Shown here: piece by piece, positions 1 to 9,351 of the stretch | Position numbering within the stretch: the stretch's first letter is position 1 | Layout: each line of letters starts with the position of its first letter | DNA from: Falsiroseomonas algicola | Lineage (GTDB): Bacteria > Pseudomonadota > Alphaproteobacteria > Acetobacterales > Acetobacteraceae | Assembly: GCF_011040385.1 (NCBI RefSeq) | Contig: NZ_JAAIKB010000015.1 | Coordinates: 1 to 64,000 of the forward strand | DNA length: 64,000 nt | Direction: 5' to 3' | Position numbers and translations under genes: made by a program | Notes under the pieces: generated by a model | Database searches by the model: none | Told to the model about the DNA's origin: nothing | Seen by the model: the letters and a program-made list of their open reading frames with translations, nothing else

Positions 1-70
1 GACCGCACTCGACCGCGGCGCCTCAACCCTTCAACGCCCTTGCATCGAAGGGGCCGTCCACACAGGTCAC

Positions 71-3000
71 TCAGGCCCTCGCCGTCAGCGCGGGCAGCTT
101 CTCCCGCTTCGCGCCCGCCAGGCGTTCCAGCCCCAGATAGACGGCCGGCGTGGTGTAGAGCGTCAGCAACTGGGACACGATCAGCCCGCCGATGATGGTG
201 ATGCCCAGCGGCTGGCGCAGCTCCGCCCCCGGGCCGGTCGCCAGCGCCAGCGGCAGCGCGCCGAACAGCGCGGCCAGCGTCGTCATCAGGATGGGGCGGA
301 AGCGTTCGCGGCAGGCTTCCAGGATCGCCGTCATGCCACCCTCGCCGCCCTCGCGCTCATGCTCCAGCGCGAAGTCCACCATCATGATGGCGTTCTTCTT
401 CACGATGCCCATCAGCAGGATCACGCCGATCAGCGCGATGATGGTGAAGGGCGTGTTGGTGGCCAGCAGTGCCAGCAGCGCGCCGACGCCCGCGGTCGGG
501 ATGGTGGAGATGATGGTCAGCGGGTGGATCAGGCTTTCGTAGAGCACGCCGAGCACGATGTAGATCGCGACCAGCGCCGCCAGGATCAGCAGCGGCAGGC
601 CAGACTGGAAGTTCTGGAAGGCGCGCGCATTGCCCGCGAATTCGCCCCTGATGCTGCCCGGCATCTGGATGTCGAGCACCGCGCGCTCCACCAGCGCCGC
701 CGCCTGGCCGAGCGTCGCACCCTCTCCGAGGTTGAAGCTGATGGTGGCGGCGGGGAAGAGCCCCTGGTGGGTGATGGAGCGCGGCGCCACGGTGCGTTCC
801 AGCCGCACCAGCGACCCCAGCGGCACCGGCCCCGCGCTGCCCGGCACGAAGATGCGCTGAAGGCTCTCGGGATCCTCGGTCAGCACGGGGTCCACCTCCA
901 GCACCACGCGGTACTGGTTGCGGGCACGGTAGATGGTGGAGACCTGGCGCTGCGCGAAGGCGTTGTTCAGCGCGCCGCCCAGCGCGGAGATCGAGACCCC
1001 GAGACGGGCCGCGGCATCCCGATCGATGACGAGGCGGGAGACGAGGCCCGTGCGCTGCTGGTCGGAAGAGACATCCGCCACCTGCGGCAGCGTGCGCAGC
1101 TGCTGCACCAGTCGCTCGCTCCAGACGCCGAGCTCCTCCAGGTCCGGCGTCAGCAGGACATACTGGTAGGACCCGCTGCTCGACCGCCCGCCGATGTTGA
1201 TGTCCTGCACGGGGCGCAGGAAGGTCTGCAGTCCGGTGATCCGCGCCAGCGGGCCGCGCAGCCGCGCGATCACGCCATCTGCATTCAGCCCAGGCCGATC
1301 CGCGGCCGGCTTCAGCGCGACCTGGATCCGGATGTTGCTGGAACTGCCGAAGAAGCCGCCACCACCCACGGAGGCCGAGGCGCTCTCTACCGCCGGATCG
1401 GCGCGCAGCACCTCCATCAGGCGCTGCTGGTAGACCACCATCTGCTGGAAGGAGGTATCGGCCTGCGCCTGGGCGGAGCCCTGCAGAAGGCCGGAATCCT
1501 GAGCCGGGATGAAGCCCTTGGGCACCACCGTGTAGAGCCAGACCGTCAGCACGACGAGGCCGATGTTGAACAGCCAGGTCAGCACGCGGAAGCGGAGAAC
1601 CACCACCAGGCTCTTCATGTAGCCGCGCACGATCCAGTCCAGGGTCGCCTCGATGGCGCGGCCGACACGGCCTTCCGGCTTCGGCTCCGCACGGGCCAGA
1701 TGTGCGGCCAGCATGGGCGTCACGGTGAGCGACACGACGGCCGAGATGGCGACGGCGATGGAGAGCGTCGCCGCGAATTCGCGGAACATCCGGCCCACGA
1801 TCCCGCCCATGAAGAGCAGCGGGATGAAGACCGCGATCAGCGACAGGCTCATCGACACGACGGTGAAGCCGATCTGCCGCGCCCCCTCCAGCGCCGCCTT
1901 CATCGGCCGCATGCCGCGTTCCTGCATGCGGGCCATGTTCTCGATCATCACGATGGCATCGTCGACCACGAAGCCGACCGAGATGGTGAGCGCCATCAGC
2001 GAGAGGTTGTTCAGCGAATACCCCACCATCCACATGACGCCGAGCGTGCCGAGCAGCGACAGCGGCACCGCGATGCCGGCGGCGAACAGGGCGGAGGGCT
2101 TGCGCAGGAAGACGGCCACCACCAGCACCACCAGGACGATGCTGATGATCAGCGTGTGCTGGACTTCGGCGACGGAGGCGCGGATCGTCTCCGACCGGTC
2201 GCGCATGATGGTGACGTCGACGCCGGCGGGCATCCAGCGCTGCAGGTCCGGCAGCAGGGCGCGGATGCCGTCCACCACCTCCAGCACATTGGCGTCGGCC
2301 TGCTTGAAGATGGTCAGGATCACGGCGGGCTGGCCGTTGAAGAGGCCGGATTGCCGTCGGTCCCGCGCGCCCTGCTCCACCCGCGCGATGCTGTCCAGCC
2401 GCACCATCGCGCCATTGGCCTGGCGGACGATGATGGCGCCGAATTCGGATGCATCCTGCAGCCGGTCATTCACGCTGATGGCGGCCGACTGCTCCGGACC
2501 TTCCAGCATGCCGGTGGCCTGCGTCACGTTCGCGGCGGTGATGGCGGTGCGGATCTGGTCGAGCGAAACGCCCGCCGCCGTTGCCGCGGCGGGATTGACC
2601 GCGACGCGGATCGCGGGCTGCTCGGCACCCGCGATGTTGACCTGCGCCGTGCCATCCACCTGCGACAGCCGCGGCACCACCACATTGTCGGCGGCGTCAT
2701 AGAGCTGCCCTGGAGTCAGCGTGCGTGAGGTCAGCACCAGGATCAGCACAGGCGCATCGCCCGGGTTCAACTTGCGGAAGGTCGGCGTGTTGGTCAGGCC
2801 GGAGGGAAGGTCTGACATCGCGGCATTGATCGCCGCCTGCACATCCCTCGCGGCGGAAGCGATGGAGCGGCTGAGGTCGAACTGGATGATGACAGTGGCG
2901 CTGCCGAGGCTGGAGGTGGAGGTCAGCTCCGTGACCCCCGGTATCTCACCCAGCCTCCGTTCAAGTGGTGCCGCCACGGAAGACGCCATGATGGCGGGAT

Positions 3001-3163
3001 CGGCGCCGGGCTGGCTGGCGCTGACGGCGATGGTCGGGAAATCCACGCGCGGCAGCGGCGCGACGGGCAGGTTGAAGTAGGCCACCAGCCCCGCCAGCGC
3101 CAACCCGATGGCCAGCAGCGTGGTGCCGATGGGCCGCGCGATGAAGGGGGCGGAGATCGACAC
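71..3163 (-). CDS. RND efflux permease, MdtC/MuxC-like (second permease of operon)
   Basis: Inner-membrane proton/drug antiporter of the RND superfamily, 1030 residues, the usual length for the HAE-1 group. The N-terminus (SISAPFIARPIGTTLLAIGLALAG) opens TM1. The TM4 proton-relay Asp pair is in GFVVDDAIVMIEN, and the TM10 lysine lies in GIVKKNAIMMVDFA, the form typical of MdtB/MdtC rather than AcrB. The start is GTG at 3163, four bases after the stop of the upstream permease, so it is translated with it. It is the last gene of a four-gene minus-strand operon (lipoprotein, adaptor, permease, permease). By family precedent the two permeases form a heterotrimer. Substrate cannot be read from sequence. 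Confidence 0.93.
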   Translation of the reverse strand: MSISAPFIARPIGTTLLAIGLALAGLVAYFNLPVAPLPRVDFPTIAVSASQPGADPAIMASSVAAPLERRLGEIPGVTELTSTSSLGSATVIIQFDLSRSIASAARDVQAAINAAMSDLPSGLTNTPTFRKLNPGDAPVLILVLTSRTLTPGQLYDAADNVVVPRLSQVDGTAQVNIAGAEQPAIRVAVNPAAATAAGVSLDQIRTAITAANVTQATGMLEGPEQSAAISVNDRLQDASEFGAIIVRQANGAMVRLDSIARVEQGARDRRQSGLFNGQPAVILTIFKQADANVLEVVDGIRALLPDLQRWMPAGVDVTIMRDRSETIRASVAEVQHTLIISIVLVVLVVAVFLRKPSALFAAGIAVPLSLLGTLGVMWMVGYSLNNLSLMALTISVGFVVDDAIVMIENMARMQERGMRPMKAALEGARQIGFTVVSMSLSLIAVFIPLLFMGGIVGRMFREFAATLSIAVAISAVVSLTVTPMLAAHLARAEPKPEGRVGRAIEATLDWIVRGYMKSLVVVLRFRVLTWLFNIGLVVLTVWLYTVVPKGFIPAQDSGLLQGSAQAQADTSFQQMVVYQQRLMEVLRADPAVESASASVGGGGFFGSSSNIRIQVALKPAADRPGLNADGVIARLRGPLARITGLQTFLRPVQDINIGGRSSSGSYQYVLLTPDLEELGVWSERLVQQLRTLPQVADVSSDQQRTGLVSRLVIDRDAAARLGVSISALGGALNNAFAQRQVSTIYRARNQYRVVLEVDPVLTEDPESLQRIFVPGSAGPVPLGSLVRLERTVAPRSITHQGLFPAATISFNLGEGATLGQAAALVERAVLDIQMPGSIRGEFAGNARAFQNFQSGLPLLILAALVAIYIVLGVLYESLIHPLTIISTIPTAGVGALLALLATNTPFTIIALIGVILLMGIVKKNAIMMVDFALEHEREGGEGGMTAILEACRERFRPILMTTLAALFGALPLALATGPGAELRQPLGITIIGGLIVSQLLTLYTTPAVYLGLERLAGAKREKLPALTARA

Positions 3164-3166
3164 GCG

Positions 3167-6100
3167 CTACTCCGCCGCCGCCGGTGCCGCGCCCCGGAAG
3201 CGCCGCGCCACCCAGCCCCGCAGATCCTCCAGCGCCAGGTAGATGACCGGCGTCGTGTAGAGCGTGATCACCTGGCTCAGCAGCAGCCCGCCGATGACGG
3301 ACACGCCGAGCGGCAGCCGAAGCTCCGACCCCGCGCCATGCCCCAGCACCAGCGGCACGGCGCCGAGCAGGGCGGCCATCGTCGTCATCATGATGGGGCG
3401 GAAGCGCAGCAGGCAGGCTTCCCGGATCGCATCGCGCGGCGACATGCCGTGGTCCCGCTGCGCCTCCAGCGCGAAGTCGATCATCATGATCGCGTTCTTC
3501 TTCACGATGCCCATCAGCAGCACGATGCCGATGAGGCCGAGCACGGAAAGGTCGAGCCCGAACATCATCAGCCCCAGCAGCGCGCCGATGCCGGCGGAGG
3601 GCAGGGTGGAGAGGATGGTGATGGGGTGGACGACGCTTTCGTAGAGCACGCCGAGCACGATGTAGATGACGATGACGGCGGCCAGGATCAGCCAGCCCTG
3701 CCCGGCCAGCGATCGGTCGAATTCCGCCGCATCGCCGCCGAAGCTGCCCTGCATCGTGTCGGGCATGCCGAGCCTGGCCTGCATCGCCCGGATCGCCGTC
3801 ACGGCCTGGCCGAGCGAGGCATCGGGCGCGAGGTTGAAGCTGAAGGTCACGGCCGGAAACTGGTCCTGCCGCGTGATGGTCAGCGGCCCGCTTGCCCGCG
3901 TGATGGTCGCGATCTCCGCCAGCGGGATCTGCGCCGCGATGCCGTTCGTCGCCGTGCCAGGCACGCGCAGCAGGCCGATGGCGGCGGGATCGTTCACCTG
4001 GCGGGGATCGGCTTCCAGCACCACGCGGTACTGGTTCGCCTGGCCATAGATGGTGGAGATCTGCCGCTGGCCCAGCGCGTCATACAGCGTGTCGTCGATC
4101 GCCTGCATCGTGACGCCGAGCCGGGCGGCGCGGGCGCGGTCCACCTGCACCTGGATGCGCAGCCCGTCATCCCGCTGGTCGCTCGCGACATCGCGGAGCT
4201 GCGGCAGATCCCGCAGCCCCGCCAGCAGGCGCGGTGCCCAGGCGCGCAACTCATCCGCCGCCGTGTCGGTCAGCGTGTACTGGTACTGCGTGCTGGAAGG
4301 GCGCGTGCCGATCTGGATGTCCTGCACGGGCTGGAGATAGGCGACGACCCCCGGGATGCGCTCGATCTGCGGCGCCAGCCGGTCGATGACCGTGGAGACA
4401 TCGTCGCTGCGTTCCGCCCGCGGCCGCAGCACCGCGACCACGCGGCCGGTGTTCTGCGCGGCATTGACCGTGCCGGCGCCGGCGACTGAGGTCACGGCGA
4501 CGACCTCCGCATCCCGCGCCACCACCTCCGCCACTTCCCGCTGCAGGGCGGACATGCGGGCGAAGGAGACATCCTGCGGCGCCTCGGTCGTGATGGCGAT
4601 GATTCCGGTATCCTGCAGCGGAAGAAAGCCCTTCGGCATCACCACATAGAGCCAGACGGTGCCGCCGAGCGTCGCCACCGCGACGGCCAGCATCAGCCCC
4701 TCCCGCGCCAGGGCCCAGTCCAGCGTGCGGGCATAGAGGCGGCGCAGCCACTCGAAGCCGGCCTCGAAGGCGCGGTTCACCAGGCCCGGCTTCTCCTCCG
4801 CATGCGGGCGCAGCAGCAGGCCGCACATCATCGGCGTCAGCGTCAGCGACACGACCATGGAAACGAGGACGGCGACGGTGAGCACGATGGCGAATTCGCG
4901 GAACAGCCGCCCCACCACGCCCTCCATGAACAGCAGCGGGATGAAGACCGCGACGAGGGAGACGGTGAGGGAGACGATGGTGAAGCCGATCTGCTTCGCA
5001 CCCTCGAAGGCTGCCTCCAGCGGCTTCTTGCCCCCCTCGATCAGGCGCACGATGTTCTCGATCATCACGATGGCGTCGTCCACGACGAAGCCGGTCGCGA
5101 TCACGAGCGCCATCAGGGAGAGGTTGTCGAGCGAGAAGCCGAACAGCGCCATGATGCCGAAGGTGCCGACGATGGACAGCGGCAGCGCCACGCCCGGAAC
5201 CACCGTGGCCCGCGCGCTGCGCAGGAACAGGTAGATCACCGCCACCACCAGCACGACGGACAGCACCAGCGTGAACTGCACCTCCTCCACCGAGGCGCGG
5301 ATCGTCTCCGTCCGGTCGGAAACGACGGAAAGCGCGACACCGGCTGGCAGCGCGCGTTCCAGGTTGGACAGCTGCGCGCGCACCAGCTCCACCGTGCGCA
5401 CGATGTTGGCGCCGGGCTGGCGCTGCACGTCGATCAGCACGGCGGGACGGCCATTGTACCAGGCGGCCGTCAGCGTGTTCTCCAGATCCTCCACCGCCGC
5501 ACCGACATCGCGCAGCCGCACCGGCGCCTCGTCCCGCCAGGCGATGATGAGGTCGGCGAAGCCCGCCGGCGACGTCACCTGGTCATTGGCCATGACGGCG
5601 GAAGCCTGCTGCGGCCCGTCGATGGATCCCTTTGGCCCCGCGACATTGGCCGCGGCGACGGCGGTGCGCACGGTGGACATGCCGATGCCATAGGCCGCGA
5701 GGCGCTGCGGATCGACCTGCAGCCGCACCGCGGGGCGCATGTTGCCCTGCACCGCCACGCGTCCCACGCCCGTCACCTGCGACAGGCGCTGCGCCAGCAA
5801 CGTGTCCACCACGTCGGACAGGCGCGCGGTCGGCAGGGTTTCCGACGTCAGCGCCAGGGTCATGATCGGCGGATCGGCCGGGTTCACCTTCTGGTAGGTC
5901 GGCGGGTAGGGCAGGGTGGAGGGCAGCGTGCCGCGCGCCGCGTTGATGGCGGATTGCACGTCCTGCGCCGCATCGTCGATGTCGCGGCCCAGGTTGAACT
6001 GCAGCGTGATGCGCGACACCGATGGCCCGCTGACGGACACCATCTCCGACAGCCCCGCGATCTGCGCGAGCTGCCGTTCCAGCGACGCCGTCACCAGGAT

Positions 6101-6280
6101 GGCCACCGTGTCCGGCGATGCGCCGGGCAGTTGTGTCGTCACCTGGATGGTCGGGAAATCGACCTCCGGCAGCGACGACACCGGCAGGCGCAGATAGCCA
6201 TAGAGGCCCGCCAGCAGCACCGCGACGGCCAGCAGGAAGGTCGCGATGGGCCGGGCGATGAAGGGGGAGGAGATGCTCAT
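3167..6280 (-). CDS. RND efflux permease, MdtB/MuxB-like (first permease of operon)
   Basis: RND-family inner-membrane exporter, 1037 residues. It shows the signatures of its neighbour: SISSPFIARPIATFLLAV at the N-terminus, GFVVDDAIVMIENI in TM4 and GIVKKNAIMMIDFALE in TM10. It differs from the downstream permease across its whole length, so the pair is an old duplication, as in MdtBC, MuxBC and similar two-permease pumps. The ATG at 6280 overlaps the adaptor stop in an ATGA junction. Substrate unknown. Confidence 0.93.
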   Translation of the reverse strand: MSISSPFIARPIATFLLAVAVLLAGLYGYLRLPVSSLPEVDFPTIQVTTQLPGASPDTVAILVTASLERQLAQIAGLSEMVSVSGPSVSRITLQFNLGRDIDDAAQDVQSAINAARGTLPSTLPYPPTYQKVNPADPPIMTLALTSETLPTARLSDVVDTLLAQRLSQVTGVGRVAVQGNMRPAVRLQVDPQRLAAYGIGMSTVRTAVAAANVAGPKGSIDGPQQASAVMANDQVTSPAGFADLIIAWRDEAPVRLRDVGAAVEDLENTLTAAWYNGRPAVLIDVQRQPGANIVRTVELVRAQLSNLERALPAGVALSVVSDRTETIRASVEEVQFTLVLSVVLVVAVIYLFLRSARATVVPGVALPLSIVGTFGIMALFGFSLDNLSLMALVIATGFVVDDAIVMIENIVRLIEGGKKPLEAAFEGAKQIGFTIVSLTVSLVAVFIPLLFMEGVVGRLFREFAIVLTVAVLVSMVVSLTLTPMMCGLLLRPHAEEKPGLVNRAFEAGFEWLRRLYARTLDWALAREGLMLAVAVATLGGTVWLYVVMPKGFLPLQDTGIIAITTEAPQDVSFARMSALQREVAEVVARDAEVVAVTSVAGAGTVNAAQNTGRVVAVLRPRAERSDDVSTVIDRLAPQIERIPGVVAYLQPVQDIQIGTRPSSTQYQYTLTDTAADELRAWAPRLLAGLRDLPQLRDVASDQRDDGLRIQVQVDRARAARLGVTMQAIDDTLYDALGQRQISTIYGQANQYRVVLEADPRQVNDPAAIGLLRVPGTATNGIAAQIPLAEIATITRASGPLTITRQDQFPAVTFSFNLAPDASLGQAVTAIRAMQARLGMPDTMQGSFGGDAAEFDRSLAGQGWLILAAVIVIYIVLGVLYESVVHPITILSTLPSAGIGALLGLMMFGLDLSVLGLIGIVLLMGIVKKNAIMMIDFALEAQRDHGMSPRDAIREACLLRFRPIMMTTMAALLGAVPLVLGHGAGSELRLPLGVSVIGGLLLSQVITLYTTPVIYLALEDLRGWVARRFRGAAPAAAE

Positions 6281-7647
6281 GGGCGCGCGGGCGCGGGCGC
6301 CGGGGCTTCGGCCGGGGGTGTCGCGGGGGCTGGTGCCGGGGCCTGCTGCGGCCGGCGGCGCGCCTGCGGCACCGAAGGCGGCGGCCTCACCGGCTCCGCC
6401 ACCTGCACCGCGCTGCCATTCACCAGGCGCAGCGCGCCCGAGGTCACCGCACGCTCGCCCACGCGCATGCCGGCCAGCACCACCGCCTGGTTGCCCGCAA
6501 TGGTGCCGAGCGTGATGTTGCGCTGCTCCACCGTGTTGTCGTCCCTGACCACGAAGGCGTAGGGGCCCTGCGGCCCGCGCTGCACGGCCACCAGCGGCAG
6601 CACGGTCACGCCCCGCAGCACCGCGACCTGGAGCCGCGTGTTGACGAAGGCGCCGGGCCAGAGGCGCTGGTCCTCATTCGGGAAGGTGGCCTTCAGCCGG
6701 ATCGTGCCGGTCGCGCTGTCCACCTGGTTGTCGATGGTCACCAGCTGCCCGATGGGGTTCGGCGGCGCCGGCGTGCCATCGAGGCGCGGCGGCGCGAATT
6801 CCGCCAGCCGTGCCTCCACCGGCACCGGCCCCGCCGCCAGTGCCTGCATGACCTGCGGCAGGGTCTGCTGCGGCAGGGTGAAGTTCACCGTGATGGGCTT
6901 CAGCTGCGTCACCACCACGATGCCCGTGGTGGTGCCGGAGGAGACGAGGTTGCCGATATCCACCTGCCGCAGACCGACGCGCCCATCGATCGGTGAGCGG
7001 ATCGTGGCGAAGTCCAGCTGGGTGCGCGCGGCCTCGATCGTCGCCTGGTCGTACTGCACCTGCGCTTCCAGCTGCGCCACCTGGGCGCGCTGCGTATCGA
7101 CCGTCTGCTGGGACGTGCCGTTGCTGCGCAGCAGCTGCTGGTAGCGCGTCAGGTCCAGCCGCGCATTGGCCAGCTGCGCCTCCCGCTGCGCCTTGGTCGC
7201 CACCGCCTGGTCGAGCGAGGCCTGCAGGCTGCGCGGATCAAGCCGCACCAGCACATCGCCCGCCTTCACCTCCTGCCCCTCCCGGAACGCGATTTCCGTG
7301 ATGCGGCCGGAAACCTGGGGCACGACGGTGATGGTGTTGGACGCCTGCACGGTGCCGAGGGCATCGAGCAGGATGGGCAGGTCCTCCACGCTGGCCGCGG
7401 CGGCCGTCACGGGGATGGCGGGCGCGCCGCCACCGGGGCGCCGGCCGCCGGGCTGGCCCGGGGGCGTGGGCGCCTGCGCGGCCGGCGCGAAGGGCGGCAG
7501 GCCGGTCTTCCAGGCGTAGAAGCCGGCACCACCACCGACCACGACCAGCCCCGCCAGCAGCCAGGGCCAGCGGCGCCGCCGCGGCGCGACCGGGGTGGCC
7601 AGCTTCGTCTCCGCCGGGGCGGGCGGGGTCTTCGGCACGTCGTTCAT
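6277..7647 (-). CDS. RND periplasmic adaptor (membrane fusion protein), MdtA-like
   Basis: Periplasmic adaptor linking RND permeases to an outer-membrane channel, 456 residues. One N-terminal transmembrane anchor (about residues 25-45, RRRWPWLLAGLVVVGGGAGFYAW) is followed by a Pro/Gly-rich linker. The lipoyl half-motif GTVQASNTITVVPQVSGRI comes next, then an alpha-hairpin rich in Gln and Ala, a second lipoyl half (ATIRSPIDGRVGLRQVDIG) and beta-barrel domains. The C-terminus is an unusual Pro/Ala/Gln-rich tail of about 35 residues. It overlaps both neighbours by 4 bp (ATGA), so translation is coupled with the lipoprotein before it and the permease after it. Confidence 0.93.
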   Translation of the reverse strand: MNDVPKTPPAPAETKLATPVAPRRRRWPWLLAGLVVVGGGAGFYAWKTGLPPFAPAAQAPTPPGQPGGRRPGGGAPAIPVTAAAASVEDLPILLDALGTVQASNTITVVPQVSGRITEIAFREGQEVKAGDVLVRLDPRSLQASLDQAVATKAQREAQLANARLDLTRYQQLLRSNGTSQQTVDTQRAQVAQLEAQVQYDQATIEAARTQLDFATIRSPIDGRVGLRQVDIGNLVSSGTTTGIVVVTQLKPITVNFTLPQQTLPQVMQALAAGPVPVEARLAEFAPPRLDGTPAPPNPIGQLVTIDNQVDSATGTIRLKATFPNEDQRLWPGAFVNTRLQVAVLRGVTVLPLVAVQRGPQGPYAFVVRDDNTVEQRNITLGTIAGNQAVVLAGMRVGERAVTSGALRLVNGSAVQVAEPVRPPPSVPQARRRPQQAPAPAPATPPAEAPAPAPARP

Positions 7648-9143
7648 GGGCTCGGGCTGCCTCCGGCGTTAGGGCCGCCCCAGGGGCCGCCGTCTGGGCC
7701 GCCCCCTGGAGATGGCGTCGCGGCAGCCGCATCAAGGCTCCAGCCGCCGCCAAGCGCGGTGAACAATGCGGCAGCGGCCTGCAGCCGGCCGGTCTGTGCC
7801 TGCGCGAGCGCCGTGCGGGCGGAGAAGAGGCTGGTCTGCACGCTCAGCACCGTCAGCAGATCGACCGTGCCGGCACGCAGCTGCGCCTCCGCGATGTCAT
7901 AGGCGCGCTGGGCGGCGGCGACGCGGGCGCGTTGCAATTCGACAAGTTCCGTATTCCAGCGAAGCGCGGCGAGGCTCGCCTCCGTATCCTCCAGCGCCGC
8001 CAGGATCGCCTGCTGGTAGTTGGCCAGCAGCTCCTCCCGCCTTGCGCGGAACTGGTCCACCTGGGCGCGCAGCGCGCCGCCATCGAAGATCGGCGCGGTC
8101 AGCCCCGCTGCCAGGCTGTAGAGGGTGGAGCCGGGCCGCAGCAGCAGGTCGAGCGCGGTGGCGCTCACGCCGCCCCGCGCGGTGAGCGCGATGGTCGGGA
8201 ACAGCGCGGCCCGTGCGGCCGCCACATTCGCGTTCGCCGTCAGCAGATTCGCTTCCGCCAGCTGCACGTCGGGCCGCCGGGCCAGCACCTCCGAGGGCAG
8301 GCCCGCCGGCACTTCCGGCACGCGGATGGCGCCGATGCGCAAGGTCTCCACCACCATGTCGCCGGGGATGGTGCCGGTCAGCGTGCCGAGCGCCAGCGCG
8401 TTCTGGTCCGCCGTCAGCTGCAGCGGCGGGATGGCGGCGCGCTGCTGCGCCACCACCGTCTCCTGCTGCGCGACATCGAGGCCCGTGGCCGTGCCGGCCG
8501 CGATGCGGCTGCGCAGGATGCCGAGGTTGCGGGTGGCCACTTCCAGGTTGCCGCGCTGGATCTCCAGCTGTTCCCGCGCGCCGAGCAGGCTGAACAGCGC
8601 ATTCGCCACGGCGGATTGCGTGGAGAGGGCGGTGACGCCGACGGCGTAGCGCGCGGCCGTGGCGCTGGATCGCGCGGCTTCCAGCGCCGCGCGGTTGCGG
8701 CCCCAGAAATCGACCTCGTAGCTCGCGGACACCGTGGCGCCGAAGCTGTTGCCGGCCTGCGCCGCGCTGCCGGGGTTGCGGTTGCCGGACCGGGATCGCC
8801 CGGCGGAGAGGTCGCCATCCACGGAGGGCAGCAGGGAGGCGCCGCTGATCCGCACCTGCGCATCCGCCTGGCGCACCCGTGCGGAGGCCGCGGCGAGGTC
8901 GAGATTGCCCGCCATGGCCGCCCGCATCAGCGCATCCAGCGGCGGCGCGCCGAATTCCCGCCACCAGGCGGCATCCGGCCAGGCCATGGTGGCGGGGGGC
9001 GCGGCGGTGGCCGGCGCGCGGCTGAACAGGGCGGGCAGGCGCAAGCCGGAGGAAGCCGGTTCGATGCGCGGCGCGCAGCCGGCGGTCAACGCCAGCGCCG
9101 CCAGGGCACCACGACGCGAAAGGCGGGGGAGGGGATCTGTCAT
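7644..9143 (-). CDS. Outer-membrane efflux lipoprotein, NodT/OprM family
   Basis: Outer-membrane channel of an RND tripartite pump, about 499 residues. I chose the ATG at 9143 because it gives a classic lipoprotein signal (RRGALAALALTAGC, with the lipidated Cys about 24 residues in); the frame stays open to 9209 but the extra 22 residues spoil the signal. Two outer-membrane-efflux-protein repeats follow, with the family-typical segments SYEVDFWGRNRAALEAARSS and LPSEVLARRPDVQLAEANL. It is the first gene of the operon and overlaps the adaptor by 4 bp. The divergent promoter region upstream (9144-9351) holds two dyads. Confidence 0.9.
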   Translation of the reverse strand: MTDPLPRLSRRGALAALALTAGCAPRIEPASSGLRLPALFSRAPATAAPPATMAWPDAAWWREFGAPPLDALMRAAMAGNLDLAAASARVRQADAQVRISGASLLPSVDGDLSAGRSRSGNRNPGSAAQAGNSFGATVSASYEVDFWGRNRAALEAARSSATAARYAVGVTALSTQSAVANALFSLLGAREQLEIQRGNLEVATRNLGILRSRIAAGTATGLDVAQQETVVAQQRAAIPPLQLTADQNALALGTLTGTIPGDMVVETLRIGAIRVPEVPAGLPSEVLARRPDVQLAEANLLTANANVAAARAALFPTIALTARGGVSATALDLLLRPGSTLYSLAAGLTAPIFDGGALRAQVDQFRARREELLANYQQAILAALEDTEASLAALRWNTELVELQRARVAAAQRAYDIAEAQLRAGTVDLLTVLSVQTSLFSARTALAQAQTGRLQAAAALFTALGGGWSLDAAAATPSPGGGPDGGPWGGPNAGGSPSP

Positions 9144-9255
9144 GCGGCGCCCAGGATACGCCTGTTCCCGGCAATCGGCATGCGGCGCGTCATGGGCGGT
9201 GTTCGGCATCGCCCGTGATGTCGCGCGCCCACCGCCCTGGCGCCAGCCTCCTTTG

Positions 9256-9270
9256 GCAACGAAGCGTTGC
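9256..9270. promoter_or_regulatory. Perfect 6-bp dyad GCAACG-AAG-CGTTGC in divergent promoter region
   Basis: Inverted repeat with a 3-base centre, about 113 bp upstream of the efflux lipoprotein ATG and 82 bp upstream of the Bug receptor ATG. It could be an operator for the efflux operon, which has no adjacent regulator gene. Function inferred from position and symmetry only. Confidence 0.35.
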
Positions 9271-9282
9271 GGGCACGGAGAC

Positions 9283-9299
9283 GGTTGACACTCTCAACC
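9283..9299 (+). promoter_or_regulatory. Candidate operator GGTTGA-CACTC-TCAACC upstream of the Bug receptor gene
   Basis: Perfect 6-bp inverted repeat with a 5-bp centre, ending 53 bp before the receptor ATG. It contains a TTGACA hexamer that could serve as a -35 element. A related site (13 of 17 positions, minus-strand reading GGTTGTCTCTGTCAACG) lies at 12005-12021, 62 bp upstream of the GMC oxidoreductase start. The match in sequence and spacing suggests one regulator controls both genes. Confidence 0.5.
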
Positions 9300-9351
9300 A
9301 TTACGCCCGACCATCGTCGCAATGGGCCGCATGAGCCCGGAGGAGACGACG

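Noticed and set aside
359..2728. Long plus-strand open frames opposite the RND genes (also 4802-6562, 12053-15475, 37411-40425)
   Set aside because: They are His/Asp/Gln/Arg-rich antisense shadows of GC-rich coding sequence, with no ribosome-binding site or domain.
9283..9315. Complete sigma-70 promoter at TTGACA
   Set aside because: No acceptable -10 hexamer at 16-18 bp; kept only as a dyad/operator.
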